Assembly (NCBI RefSeq): GCF_947495285.1
Contig: NZ_CANLXZ010000032.1
Coordinates: 1 to 38,841 of the forward strand
Length of the DNA stretch: 38,841 nucleotides
Direction: 5' to 3'
Origin: an uncultured Nonlabens sp.
GTDB lineage: Bacteria; Bacteroidota; Bacteroidia; Flavobacteriales; Flavobacteriaceae
In this document: positions 25,445 through 34,551 of the stretch, piece by piece
Position numbering within the stretch: position 1 is the stretch's first letter
How the letters are laid out: every line of letters begins with the position of its first letter
The notes under the pieces: generated by a model
The model's input: only the letters and a program-made list of their open reading frames with translations
Told to the model about the DNA's origin: nothing
The model's database searches: none
Program-made: the position numbers and the translations under genes

Positions 25445-26272
25445 ATGAAAAAGACGACTATTATATTAGCACTCACTGTAACCTTGTTTCTTTCTTCTTG
25501 TGCTACAAATGTGTTTACTGGTAAAAAGACATTAAAACCTATAGCAAACGACCGTCTTTTCCCGATGGCATTCTCTCAATATGATCAATTTCTAGATGAG
25601 AACAAGGTTATTACCGGTACACCAGACTCTAAGATGATAGCAACGGTAGGTGGGAAAATAAAAACGGCGGCTCAAAGATGGTTAAATGCAATAGGTCATC
25701 CTGAGTATTTAGAAGGATATGAATGGGAATATAATCTAGTTAATGATCCTGCGGTTAATGCATGGGCTATGCCAGGTGGAAAAATAGTTTTTTACACAGG
25801 TATTTTACCTATTTGTCAGGATGAGACAGGTGTTGCCATAGTCATGGGACATGAAGTTGCGCATGCACTGGCTAACCATGGAGGACAGCGTATGAGTGCC
25901 TCTCAATGGCAGTCTATTATAGGTACTGGAGTAGCTGTGGGATCACAAGTAGCAGGTCTGGAGTCAGGAACACAAAACTTAATTAATCAAGCGTATGGTG
26001 TTGGTTCTCAAGTAGGAGGTATGTTGCCGTTTTCTAGATCTCATGAGACTGAAGCAGATAAAATAGGACTCTATCTAGCTGCGATGGCCGGTTATAACCC
26101 AGACGAAGGTGCTCTTTTATGGGGACGTATGAAGGCAAATAGTGGTGGACAGTCTACTCCTCAAATTTTAAGTACACATCCATCTAACGATAGCCGTATA
26201 GCAAATCTTAAGGAACTTGCTCCACTAGCAAAAGCAGAGGCCGCAAAATATGGTGTTACATCATTCAAATAA
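25445..26272 (+). CDS. M48-family metallopeptidase lipoprotein
   Basis: A 275-residue zinc peptidase anchored in the envelope by a lipoprotein signal (LFLSSC, Cys19). The catalytic motif GHEVAHALANH starts about residue 135. The third zinc ligand is the Glu in SHETEADKIG about 60 residues later. The gap between these motifs is rich in Gly/Ser, as in BepA/LoiP-type enzymes that act in the periplasm on outer-membrane proteins. No TPR repeats follow, so it is closer to LoiP/YcaL than to BepA. It is cotranscribed with ytxJ and followed by a terminator. Confidence 0.9.
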   Translation: MKKTTIILALTVTLFLSSCATNVFTGKKTLKPIANDRLFPMAFSQYDQFLDENKVITGTPDSKMIATVGGKIKTAAQRWLNAIGHPEYLEGYEWEYNLVNDPAVNAWAMPGGKIVFYTGILPICQDETGVAIVMGHEVAHALANHGGQRMSASQWQSIIGTGVAVGSQVAGLESGTQNLINQAYGVGSQVGGMLPFSRSHETEADKIGLYLAAMAGYNPDEGALLWGRMKANSGGQSTPQILSTHPSNDSRIANLKELAPLAKAEAAKYGVTSFK

Positions 26273-26321
26273 TAAGTTTATTCTTTACTTAATGTTTAAG
26301 TAATTTAATAATCATACTTTT

Positions 26322-26349
26322 AAAGGGTTCTTACTAGAACCCTTTTTTT
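26322..26349 (+). terminator. Terminator abutting the MFS start codon
   Basis: AAAGGGTTCT pairs with AGAACCCTTT around loop TACT, followed by seven T's ending at 26349. The next base begins the ATG of the transporter gene. It ends the ytxJ-M48 transcript. Its junction with the start codon is discussed in the findings. Confidence 0.85.
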
Positions 26350-27696
26350 ATGAAACAAATTTTACCTCGCGGCTCTAAAAAATTATTAAATGCATGGGCA
26401 TTTTATGATTGGGCTAACTCTGTTTACTCACTAGTAATTAACAGTGCCATCTTCCCTATATTCTATGCCTACATAAGTATGAAAGCATATGAAGAAGGAA
26501 AAGTGCCAGAAATACTTAAGGACGTTAATAATGAGTCTATAATAATTGTGACAACTGCCATCGCTTTTTTAATAGTTAGTATTATATCACCCATTTTATC
26601 TGGAATAGCAGACTACTCTGGAAAGAAAAAACGATTTCTTCAATTCTTCTGTTATTTAGGCGCATTAAGTTGTATAGGCCTATCATTATTCAGTTTTGAT
26701 TATTTATGGCTCAGTTTATTGGTCTATATGATGGCTTTAATCGGTTTTTGGGGTAGTCTGGTATTTTACAATTCATACCTGCCAGATATTGCTTTTCCAG
26801 AACAGCAAGATTCCATAAGTGCCAAAGGTTTTTCTATGGGATACATAGGTAGTGTTTTGCTCCTTATAATATGTCTTATTTTAATAGAAGGTGGCTTTTA
26901 CCCAGATAATGGATTATTACAGGATACTTTTCTTGAAAATTCGTTCTTTAAATTAGATGCGATACAACTGTCTTTCATCCTCGTAGGATTCTGGTGGATG
27001 GGCTTTGCACAATATACCTATAAATATTTGCCCCTAGGAACTAAAAAGGATAGTACCCAAGTAAAGAACATTTTAACCAATGGTTTTAAAGAATTAAAAA
27101 AAATATGGAACAACCTTTCTGAAGATATACAAATGAAACGCTATTTAGGAGCATTTTTTATCTACAGCATGGCAGTACAAACAGTCATGTTAGTCGCTAC
27201 TTATTTTGGTACAGAAGAAGTAGAGTGGGAAGAAGATGGGGCAACCATGGGATTAATAATCAGTATACTTCTCATACAGCTGGTGGCCATATTAGGAGCA
27301 TGGTTAGCTAGTAAGCTTTCGCGAAAGCTAGGTAACATCAAAACCCTAATCGTAATAAATATCTTATGGGCAGTTATATGTATTTATGGTTATTTTGTGG
27401 TAACACCGTTACAGTTTTATATAACCGCTGGTTTTGTAGGTCTTGTGATGGGCTCTATACAATCGCTATCTAGAAGTACCTATTCTAAAATGATTCCCAA
27501 TAATAATCCTGATACGGCTTCTTATTTTAGCTTTTATGATGTTGCTGAAAAAATAGGTATCGTTATAGGTATGCTCATATTTGCTATAGTAGGAGAATTG
27601 AGCGGTTCTATGAGATTACCAATTTTATTCTTAATAGTTTTCTTTTTAATAGGCATAGCTTTACTTGCCAGAGTGCCTAGAATTAAAAACATATGA
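26350..27696 (+). CDS. MFS transporter of the UMF1 (Atg22-like) family
   Basis: A 448-residue inner-membrane protein with about 12 hydrophobic helices in two halves joined by a charged loop near residues 225-260. The N-terminus NAWAFYDWANSVYSLVINSAIFP is the hallmark of the UMF1/Atg22-like branch of the major facilitator superfamily. The GLVMGSIQSLSRSTYSKMIP segment in the second half is also typical. Vacuolar Atg22 exports amino acids; bacterial substrates are unknown. It starts directly after the T-run of a terminator, so its own promoter must lie within or upstream of the hairpin. A copy of the palindrome lies in its coding sequence. Confidence 0.9.
   Translation: MKQILPRGSKKLLNAWAFYDWANSVYSLVINSAIFPIFYAYISMKAYEEGKVPEILKDVNNESIIIVTTAIAFLIVSIISPILSGIADYSGKKKRFLQFFCYLGALSCIGLSLFSFDYLWLSLLVYMMALIGFWGSLVFYNSYLPDIAFPEQQDSISAKGFSMGYIGSVLLLIICLILIEGGFYPDNGLLQDTFLENSFFKLDAIQLSFILVGFWWMGFAQYTYKYLPLGTKKDSTQVKNILTNGFKELKKIWNNLSEDIQMKRYLGAFFIYSMAVQTVMLVATYFGTEEVEWEEDGATMGLIISILLIQLVAILGAWLASKLSRKLGNIKTLIVINILWAVICIYGYFVVTPLQFYITAGFVGLVMGSIQSLSRSTYSKMIPNNNPDTASYFSFYDVAEKIGIVIGMLIFAIVGELSGSMRLPILFLIVFFLIGIALLARVPRIKNI
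27314..27329. repeat. Palindrome copy 5, within the MFS gene
   Basis: AGCTTTCGCGAAAGCT, a perfect 16-base palindrome with the same 14-base core, encoding KLSRKL in a loop between helices. Confidence 0.85.
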
Positions 27697-27794
27697 TAGT
27701 ACTGGTTTATGATTTGTGTTTTTATAATAGTTTTTACTTATAGTAAACTTAATTATAACAGTTATAAAAAATCAAAACACTTTCAGAATTAAAA

Positions 27795-27802
27795 TATATT
27801 TG
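27795..27802 (+). promoter_or_regulatory. katG: Possible -7 box of katG
   Basis: TATATTTG, exact TAnnTTTG, 29 bases before the katG ATG. No good -33 TTG was found, which would fit a promoter that needs an activator. No OxyR-type site was identified with confidence. Confidence 0.45.
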
Positions 27803-27831
27803 AACGATTTAATTAATGAAATACCGTAGTT

Positions 27832-30069
27832 ATGAGTGATAAAAATTCAAAAGTCTGGGACATAAATGATTCTCAAGATATTTCAAAATGTCCATTTATG
27901 GGCGGTGGTGCAACTAGAGCTGCTGGACAAGGAACAAAAAATAACGATTGGTGGCCTAACCAGTTAAGATTAAATGTTCTACGTCAAAGCGCTACAAAAT
28001 CAGATCCCATGGATCCAGATTTTGATTATGCGGCAGCATTTAAAAGCTTAGATATAGAAGCATTGAGAAAAGATTTGACACATTTGATGACCGATTCTCA
28101 AGACTGGTGGCCTGCAGATTATGGACACTATGGTGGTTTATTTGTTAGAATGGCATGGCATAGTGCTGGTACTTATCGAGTAGGAGATGGACGTGGTGGC
28201 GCAAGTGTAGGTAATCAACGTTTTGCTCCTTTAAACAGCTGGCCAGATAACGGTAACCTAGATAAGGCTAGATTATTATTATGGCCACTTAAACAGAAAT
28301 ACGGTAAAAGTATCTCATGGGCCGATCTTATGATTCTAGCAGGTAATGTTGCTATGGAATCTATGGGATTAAAAAAATTAGGTTTTGCTGGTGGACGTGT
28401 AGATGCATTTGAACCAGAACAAGATATCTACTGGGGTAGTGAGACTACATGGTTAGGTAATGAAGAGCGATATAAAACAGGTGAGTTAGAAGGAATGTTA
28501 GGAGCCGCTCACATGGGTTTAATCTATGTAAATCCAGAAGGACCTAATGGAAATCCTGACGCAATAGGTAGCGCACATGATATAAGAGAAACTTTCGGCC
28601 GTATGGCTATGAATGATTATGAAACTGTGGCACTTGTTGCAGGTGGTCATACATTTGGAAAAGCACACGGTGCAGCAGATCCAGATAAATATACTGGAGC
28701 AGAACCTGCTGGTGCAAAAATAGAAGAAATGAGTACGGGATGGAACAGTTCTTATGGTACTGGTCATGGTGATGATACCATTACTAGTGGTCTAGAAGGA
28801 GCATGGACGCCTAATCCAGATAAGTGGGATCATGACTATTTTAGAGTATTACTAGATTATGAATGGGAATTAACTAAAAGTCCTGCAGGTGCTCACCAGT
28901 GGAAACCTACTGCTGCTTCTAATGCAGACCAGGCTCCTATGGCTGGTGACGCTTCAAAACGTCAGGATCTTATGATGTCTACAGCAGATATAGCTCTTAA
29001 GACTGATCCAGAATACCTAAGAATCTCTAAACATTTTAGAGATAATCCAGAAGAATTTGAAGATGCATTTGCAAAAGCGTGGTTTAAATTAACACATAGG
29101 GATATGGGACCTTCTTCTAGATATTTAGGAGATCACGTTCCAGAAAAAGAAGAATTATGGCAGGATCCTATTCCTACGGTAAAACATGAATTAGTTAATG
29201 AAAAAGATCTTTCCTTTTTAAAAGAACAAATTCTAGATTCTGGTCTATCAGTAAATGAGATGGTAGCAACAGCATGGGCTAGTGCATCTACTTATAGAGA
29301 TAGTGATAAACGTGGTGGAGCAAATGGTGGTCGTATAAGACTATCGCCTCAAAATCAATGGGAATCAAATAACCCAGTAAGATTAAGAAAAGTACTAGAT
29401 GTTCTAGCTGGTATTCAAGAAGCATTTAATGCAGCGCAAAGTGGAGATAAACAAGTTTCCATGGCAGACTTGATCGTACTAGCAGGTAACACAGGTGTGG
29501 AAAAAGCTGCAAAAGATGCTGGGCACGATATCACTGTACCTTTTACAGCTGGTAGAGGAGATGCTACTCAAGAACAGACAGATGTAGAATCTTTTACTTA
29601 TTTAGAACCTCGTGCAGACGGTTTTAGAAATTACATCAATAGCTCACAGAAAATAGCTGGTGAAGATTTACTAGTTGATAAGGCTAGTTTATTAGGATTA
29701 TCTGTTCCAGAAATGACAGTTTTAGTAGGTGGATTAAGAGCAATGGCTGCAAATTTTGATGCGTCGGACTATGGTGTATTTACCGATACACCAGGACAGC
29801 TAACAAATGATTATTTTGTTAACGTGTTAGATCTTAGTACAACATGGAAGTCTAAGTCATCTTCAGATTTATTATTTGAAGGTCGCGATCGTAAGACTGG
29901 TCACTTAAAATGGACAGGTACTCGTGTAGATCTTATCTTTGGTTCTAATACAGAATTAAGAGCGATTGCAGAGGTTTATGCAAGTAGTGATAGTAAAACA
30001 AAAATGGTTCATGACTTTGTAAAAGCATGGAATAAAGTCATGAATGCAGATCGTTTTGATGTAAAATAA
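27832..30069 (+). CDS. katG: Catalase-peroxidase KatG
   Basis: A 745-residue bifunctional haem enzyme that breaks down hydrogen peroxide. The distal site [12 protein letters not shown] supplies the Arg-Trp-His triad. [12 protein letters not shown] supplies the Tyr, and RMAMND the Met, of the Met-Tyr-Trp crosslink needed for catalase activity. The proximal haem ligand is His in [12 protein letters not shown]. The C-terminal half is the usual degenerate, haem-free duplicate (from about residue 440). No signal peptide is seen, so it is cytosolic. It stands alone, with a strong terminator about 100 bases downstream. It fits with the bacillithiol genes as oxidative-stress defence. Confidence 0.97.
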   Translation: MSDKNSKVWDINDSQDISKCPFMGGGATRAAGQGTKNNDWWPNQLRLNVLRQSATKSDPMDPDFDYAAAFKSLDIEALRKDLTHLMTDSQDWWPADYGHYGGLFVRMAWHSAGTYRVGDGRGGASVGNQRFAPLNSWPDNGNLDKARLLLWPLKQKYGKSISWADLMILAGNVAMESMGLKKLGFAGGRVDAFEPEQDIYWGSETTWLGNEERYKTGELEGMLGAAHMGLIYVNPEGPNGNPDAIGSAHDIRETFGRMAMNDYETVALVAGGHTFGKAHGAADPDKYTGAEPAGAKIEEMSTGWNSSYGTGHGDDTITSGLEGAWTPNPDKWDHDYFRVLLDYEWELTKSPAGAHQWKPTAASNADQAPMAGDASKRQDLMMSTADIALKTDPEYLRISKHFRDNPEEFEDAFAKAWFKLTHRDMGPSSRYLGDHVPEKEELWQDPIPTVKHELVNEKDLSFLKEQILDSGLSVNEMVATAWASASTYRDSDKRGGANGGRIRLSPQNQWESNNPVRLRKVLDVLAGIQEAFNAAQSGDKQVSMADLIVLAGNTGVEKAAKDAGHDITVPFTAGRGDATQEQTDVESFTYLEPRADGFRNYINSSQKIAGEDLLVDKASLLGLSVPEMTVLVGGLRAMAANFDASDYGVFTDTPGQLTNDYFVNVLDLSTTWKSKSSSDLLFEGRDRKTGHLKWTGTRVDLIFGSNTELRAIAEVYASSDSKTKMVHDFVKAWNKVMNADRFDVK

Positions 30070-30166
30070 ATCAACTAAATCCTCAACTCATTAATCGGAT
30101 TTAGGCTTATTAACAGTGTATCTCATCCTTTACTACACAAAATATTTTAGTACAGGTATAAGAACA

Positions 30167-30208
30167 AAAACCCCAAAAGAAGGCATTCCTGCCTGAAATT
30201 GGGGTTTT
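30167..30208 (+). terminator. katG: Bidirectional terminator after katG
   Basis: AAAACCCCAA (30167-30176) pairs perfectly with TTGGGGTTTT (30199-30208). A second stem AGGCA/TGCCT lies inside. T-rich ends occur on both strands. Confidence 0.85.
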
Positions 30209-30384
30209 ACTTTTAAATGACTTAGAATACTACATAGGATTTCTGACTTACCAGCTCGTCGCTCTCTTTTTCCATCATCGAGGTTGATGATTTATTTTAC
30301 ACTCGTTTTCTACAGATAGATCTCGTAAAATAAACTCTAGCCATTCTTAGGAAGGACTACTATCGATTTTTTATCTCAAAACAG

Positions 30385-30740
30385 ATCATAAGGAAGACGT
30401 CAAATTTTTAGTCTCATGGATTATGTGCAGGCACTTTGTTTTTAAATTGTTACCGTTGTTGTTTTTATAAAAACTAGTAGAGCAACTCAACAGCAATCTT
30501 GATTATCGTTCTTGTGTGATATATTTATATTTTGAACGTTTGACTTATTTTAAAATCATAGGTCAGTTGCTTTGTGAGCTGGTATAATTTCTAGATAACA
30601 ATGCTTTAAATAAGATTCTCTATGATAAATGGAGTGATTTTATGGATAGCCCAGAGCAAGATCACAGTAGATGCTACTTGTAATGAAAGTAAGCTACCTA
30701 ATTTTAGGTAAGGCTACAGTAAATATAGAGAAAGAGGTAA
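30385..30740 (+). pseudogene. Decayed, unrecognised protein gene (remnant 2)
   Basis: Similar along about 350 bases to the reverse complement of the 16950-17300 stretch. Shared words include AAAACTAG, CAACAGCAATCTT, TTTTAAAATCA and AAGATCACAGTAGA versus AAGTCACAGTAGA. Translation gives fragments such as FERLTYFKIIGQLLCELV, then a stop, then NKILYDKWSDFMDSPEQDHS, with stops elsewhere. Like remnant 1, it ends close to another gene's boundary. The family was not recognised. This copy is shorter and lacks the YDAIHATCK to lysine-rich tail part. Confidence 0.4.
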
Positions 30741-30761
30741 AATAAAGTCAAAGTTTGATGC

Positions 30762-33254
30762 TTAAAATTCAAAGTCATCTACACCTTCACCATCGCCTCT
30801 ACGAGAATTTTTCTTTTTTTGATTAAATCGATATACAAAGCTTAAATTAATCTGACGTTCTCTCCATTGAAACTCACTCACAGTTCTAAAAGCAGGAACC
30901 TCTTCCATAGTTAAAGGATCTATTATGGGCTGTCCGAATCGTGTGCTTTGTCTTTTACGACTATTAAATAAGTCACTTACGTTTATAGAAATAGTCGCTC
31001 TTTCTTGCAATACATCTTTACTCGCGGCAAGATTCATTGTAAATATTCCCTCATTAGTACCTTGAGCATTTGCAGATGCTCCACGGTAATTTAATCTAGT
31101 TTGTAGATCTATACCTGATGGGATAATAAATTTTTGATTTAACCGAGCAAAGTAAGTTATGTTTTCAAAGTCAAAATCGATAATTACATTTTCTCCATTT
31201 ATAGTATTTTCATATATACCGTCCGTACTTACGTTAAAAATATTAAAATCTGTATTGATAGTCCACCATTTAAATGGTCTGTACATTATAGTTAATTCAT
31301 AACCTAGACGTTCTTGAGTAGATAAATTTACGGGAGTACGTCGTATAACTGGATCACCATTATCTGTTATAGTGCCTGTATCTTCTTGAATAAACTCCCA
31401 GTTAGCATCACTACGGTTATAATAAACAGATGTATTAAAAGTAAATTTACTCCATCTTTTTAAATAACCTAAATCTATAGAGTTAGTAAAAGTGGGATCT
31501 AGATCTACATTACCTTGAAATACGTTAGACTCACTAGACCTACTCGGGAAAGGGTTTAAGAGACGACCTCTAGGTCTTCTCACACGTCTGTTATAGCCCA
31601 AAGTAATATTCTCGCCATCCTGTATCTCATATCCTAAATTAAGAGTAGGGAATAGGCTGCCGTAATCTTTCTTATCTTCTGTAAGTGTAGTGGCTTGAGA
31701 AATAGTAACATTAGTTTGCTCAAACCTTAAACCTGCAAGGAAAGAAAATTCACCAAATTCTTTACCATACTGACCATAAATAGCGTTTACTAGTTCTTTA
31801 TAATCAAAGGTGTTATTAAGTCCTACATCTGGAAGTAAAGGTCCGTTAGGTAAATCTTCTTGTGCTATTTCCTTTAAGAAAAAAGAATTGCTTATATCAC
31901 GGTAGTTACCTCTATAACCAGCCTCAAATTGAGTATCTTCTCCTATAGGTAATACATAATCCATTTGTGCTGTAGCATTTTGCTCATCTTCATCACTTAG
32001 GGTTCTTTCTACATCATTAATAGTGTTAGTAGTAGTTTCTGTCTCGAGAATATCTGCATTTTGATCTTCTATTGAAGTAGAGTATTGCATACTTGCTGTG
32101 ATTTTCTGGCCGGTACTATCTAGATCATTTTTATAATCAATAGAATATTGTACTCTAGTATCATCTTCGGCTTCAGTCTCTATACGAGTAGTAGCTTCAT
32201 TTAAATTACCATTTTCATCGAGACGTTCAATAACGTTAGTATTCACATCGTCATCATTACCTATGCGGTAAACGATATTTGCTACTATGCTAGACTGGTC
32301 ATTGATAAAGTATTCTGCACCTAGACTTGTAAAAAAGTTTCTACCTAAACGGTTAAAATCGCGTTCTTCATTTACAAATGTATTTAAAGCAGAACCAACT
32401 GGATATGTTGTATTTGTTTTAGAATTACCAGGAGTCTCTCTGTATCTAAAACCTGTATTAGTAAAAAAGTTCCATTTTTCATTTCTTAGATTACCATTAA
32501 AGGAAAGACCTAATTGAGGATTATAACCAGTATCTAGCTGTAATGTACCGTTAAAACCTATTAGTTTATTTTTTCTAAGAATTATATTTAAAATACCAGC
32601 AGTACCCTCAGCATCATATCTTGCACTGGGAGAAGTAATGACTTCTATTTTTTCAATAGCGTCTGCAGGTATCTGTCTCAATGCCTCAGCACCGTTAAAA
32701 CCTACTAGAGCACTAGGTCTACCATCAATAAGAATAGTAACGTTATCATTACCTCTTAAAGCAACATTTCCTTCTACATCTACAGATACTGATGGAACGT
32801 TATCCAGCACATCACTTGCACTACCGCCACGTACGGTTAAATCTTTACCTATATTATATATTTTTTTATCTAGTCGTATGTCTACAGTAGTTTTCTCTGC
32901 TACTATGAGTACACCATCTAACTTTGCAATGTCTTGTTCTAGAGCGATCGTACCATAATCTTTATCAGCATCAATAACCTGACCTGTTTTAATAATGCTT
33001 TTAAAAGTAATGTATTCCCATTTTATGGTGTAAATACCTGGAGTAACATTAAATTGATAATTACCATCTAGATCAGTAACACCACCTTGTGGAGATTTAT
33101 TAGGAGAATCACTAATAAATGAAATAGTAGCAAATTCAAGAGGCTCACTAGAAATTTGATCAACTAGTTTGCCCTGTATAACAACGGTGTTTGAATTTTG
33201 TGAATAGACTAATATAGCTGTTAACGAGAAGAGTAAGGTAATAATGTTTTTCAT
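30762..33254 (-). CDS. TonB-dependent-receptor-like outer-membrane beta-barrel protein
   Basis: About 830 residues. A signal peptide (MKNIITLLFSLTAILVYSQ) precedes a carboxypeptidase-regulatory-like beta domain (about 25-110), then a plug domain with LRGNDNVTILIDGRPSALVGF and IEVITSPSARYDAEG. The rest is a long barrel of the 'outer membrane beta-barrel' family, ending with aromatic strand YRFNQKKK and a polar tail. Such proteins import ligands too big for porins using TonB energy. No SusD partner or adjacent enzyme indicates the ligand. The ATG at 33252-33254 fits the signal peptide best; the frame allows two earlier Met codons up to 33263. TAGATTTG at 33283-33290 is a possible -7 box. Confidence 0.88.
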   Translation of the reverse strand: MKNIITLLFSLTAILVYSQNSNTVVIQGKLVDQISSEPLEFATISFISDSPNKSPQGGVTDLDGNYQFNVTPGIYTIKWEYITFKSIIKTGQVIDADKDYGTIALEQDIAKLDGVLIVAEKTTVDIRLDKKIYNIGKDLTVRGGSASDVLDNVPSVSVDVEGNVALRGNDNVTILIDGRPSALVGFNGAEALRQIPADAIEKIEVITSPSARYDAEGTAGILNIILRKNKLIGFNGTLQLDTGYNPQLGLSFNGNLRNEKWNFFTNTGFRYRETPGNSKTNTTYPVGSALNTFVNEERDFNRLGRNFFTSLGAEYFINDQSSIVANIVYRIGNDDDVNTNVIERLDENGNLNEATTRIETEAEDDTRVQYSIDYKNDLDSTGQKITASMQYSTSIEDQNADILETETTTNTINDVERTLSDEDEQNATAQMDYVLPIGEDTQFEAGYRGNYRDISNSFFLKEIAQEDLPNGPLLPDVGLNNTFDYKELVNAIYGQYGKEFGEFSFLAGLRFEQTNVTISQATTLTEDKKDYGSLFPTLNLGYEIQDGENITLGYNRRVRRPRGRLLNPFPSRSSESNVFQGNVDLDPTFTNSIDLGYLKRWSKFTFNTSVYYNRSDANWEFIQEDTGTITDNGDPVIRRTPVNLSTQERLGYELTIMYRPFKWWTINTDFNIFNVSTDGIYENTINGENVIIDFDFENITYFARLNQKFIIPSGIDLQTRLNYRGASANAQGTNEGIFTMNLAASKDVLQERATISINVSDLFNSRKRQSTRFGQPIIDPLTMEEVPAFRTVSEFQWRERQINLSFVYRFNQKKKNSRRGDGEGVDDFEF

Positions 33255-33324
33255 AACCATCATAGAGTTTGTACTAAGACGGCAAATCTATCTGAAGGGT
33301 TAATCAGACATTGCTAAATTTACG

Positions 33325-34431
33325 TTAAAGCTCTTCACTAGGTTTTTCTTTACTACTCTCCATTAAAAAAGCTTTTAAAAATGCATCTAGATCTCCATTA
33401 AGAACAGCGTCTGTATTACCAGTTTCATGTCCTGTTCTTACATCTTTAATAAGTTTATAAGGATGTAATACATAATTACGTATTTGAGATCCCCATTCTA
33501 TTTTCATTTTACCAGCTTCTATTTCTTGTCTAGCGGCATTACGTTTTTGTAATTCTATTTCAAAAAGCTGTGATTTAAGCATTTGCATCGCTTTTTCACG
33601 ATTTTCTAGTTGAGAACGCGTTTCAGAATTATGAATTACTATACCAGATGGGTGGTGAGTAAGAATAGCCTTAGTCTCTACTTTATTCACGTTTTGACCA
33701 CCAGCTCCACTAGACCTAGCAAAATCCCAATTGATATCAGCTGGGTTAATATCTATTTCTATAGAATCATCTGCCAGTGGATATACATATACAGATGCAA
33801 AAGAGGTGTGACGTTTTGCATTAGAATCAAAAGGAGATATACGCACTAACCTGTGTACACCGTTTTCACTTTTTAACCAGCCAAAACTATAATCACCTTC
33901 TATCTCTAGAGTAACTGTTTTAATACCAGCCACATCACCAGCCTGAAAGTTAAGTTCTTTAACCTTATAACCATTCTTTTCTGCCCACATCATGTACATT
34001 CTCATAAGCATCTCTGCCCAGTCACATGACTCTGTACCACCAGCGCCGGCGGTGATTTGTAAAACAGCGCTCATGTCATCACCCTCGTTAGAAAGCATGT
34101 TTTTAAACTCTAATTTTTCAATCAGTTCATTAGTAGCATCATACTTTGCCATTACATCTTCTTCACTAGCTTCATCTTCTTTAAAGAACTCAAAGAGTAC
34201 TTCTAGATCTTCAGTAAGAGTTACAGCGGTCGCATAATCTGTAGTCCATTGCTTTTTAGTACGCAATAGTTTCATGATGACCTCGGCATCTTTGGGTGTA
34301 TTCCAAAAATCTGGTGAAAAGGTCTTCTCTTCCAGGTTAGTTATCTCAATTTGTTTGGCATCAATTTGTAGATAATCCTTTAATTTTTCAACACGTTCTT
34401 GTAATTCTTTAACCTGTTCGGCAGTAATCAT
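33325..34431 (-). CDS. prfB: Peptide chain release factor 2
   Basis: A 368-residue class I release factor that reads UGA and UAA stop codons. The RF2 anticodon-like SPF tripeptide lies at 199-201 (VRISPFDSN) and the peptidyl-hydrolysis GGQ at 244-246 (GAGGQNVNK). The N-terminal helical domain is complete. Many bacteria put a UGA and a +1 shift site near codon 25 of prfB. Here the region reads straight through KDYLQIDAK with no stop, so this gene lacks autoregulation by programmed frameshift. It is divergent from the threonine aldolase gene. Confidence 0.96.
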   Translation of the reverse strand: MITAEQVKELQERVEKLKDYLQIDAKQIEITNLEEKTFSPDFWNTPKDAEVIMKLLRTKKQWTTDYATAVTLTEDLEVLFEFFKEDEASEEDVMAKYDATNELIEKLEFKNMLSNEGDDMSAVLQITAGAGGTESCDWAEMLMRMYMMWAEKNGYKVKELNFQAGDVAGIKTVTLEIEGDYSFGWLKSENGVHRLVRISPFDSNAKRHTSFASVYVYPLADDSIEIDINPADINWDFARSSGAGGQNVNKVETKAILTHHPSGIVIHNSETRSQLENREKAMQMLKSQLFEIELQKRNAARQEIEAGKMKIEWGSQIRNYVLHPYKLIKDVRTGHETGNTDAVLNGDLDAFLKAFLMESSKEKPSEEL

Positions 34432-34451
34432 AGTTCTATTTTGGTCGCTTG

Positions 34452-34480
34452 CAAAAATAGAATTAAATTATTTGCCACAA
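34452..34480 (-). promoter_or_regulatory. prfB: Promoter of prfB
   Basis: On the minus strand, -7 box TATTTTTG (34452-34459, exact TAnnTTTG) and -33 TTG (34478-34480) with an 18-base spacer. Predicted start near 34446, about 15 bases before the ATG. Confidence 0.65.
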
Positions 34481-34517
34481 CAGATACATATATACGGTAT
34501 AGATATTATTTTTATCT

Positions 34518-34533
34518 CGCTTTCGCGAAAGCG
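34518..34533. repeat. 16-base palindrome copy 6
   Basis: Exact CGCTTTCGCGAAAGCG, ending 18 bases before the threonine aldolase ATG, with TCT/TAACTA flanks identical to copy 3. Confidence 0.9.
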
Positions 34534-34551
34534 TAACTACAACATAAACAT

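Larger units (their letters stand above)
30070..30761. other. 690-base gap with a second copy of the decayed gene
   Basis: After the katG terminator no intact gene is seen. The part 30385-30740 aligns in plus orientation with the reverse complement of about 17300-16950 (see the next entry). The motif TTAGGAAGGACTACTATC at 30347-30364 recurs with one difference at 22171-22188. A short ACCTAA/TTAGGT palindrome lies near 30697, with no T-run. Confidence 0.55.

Noticed and set aside
30070..30166. Possible small RNA after katG
   Set aside because: No promoter box is visible, and the only structure is the katG terminator itself.
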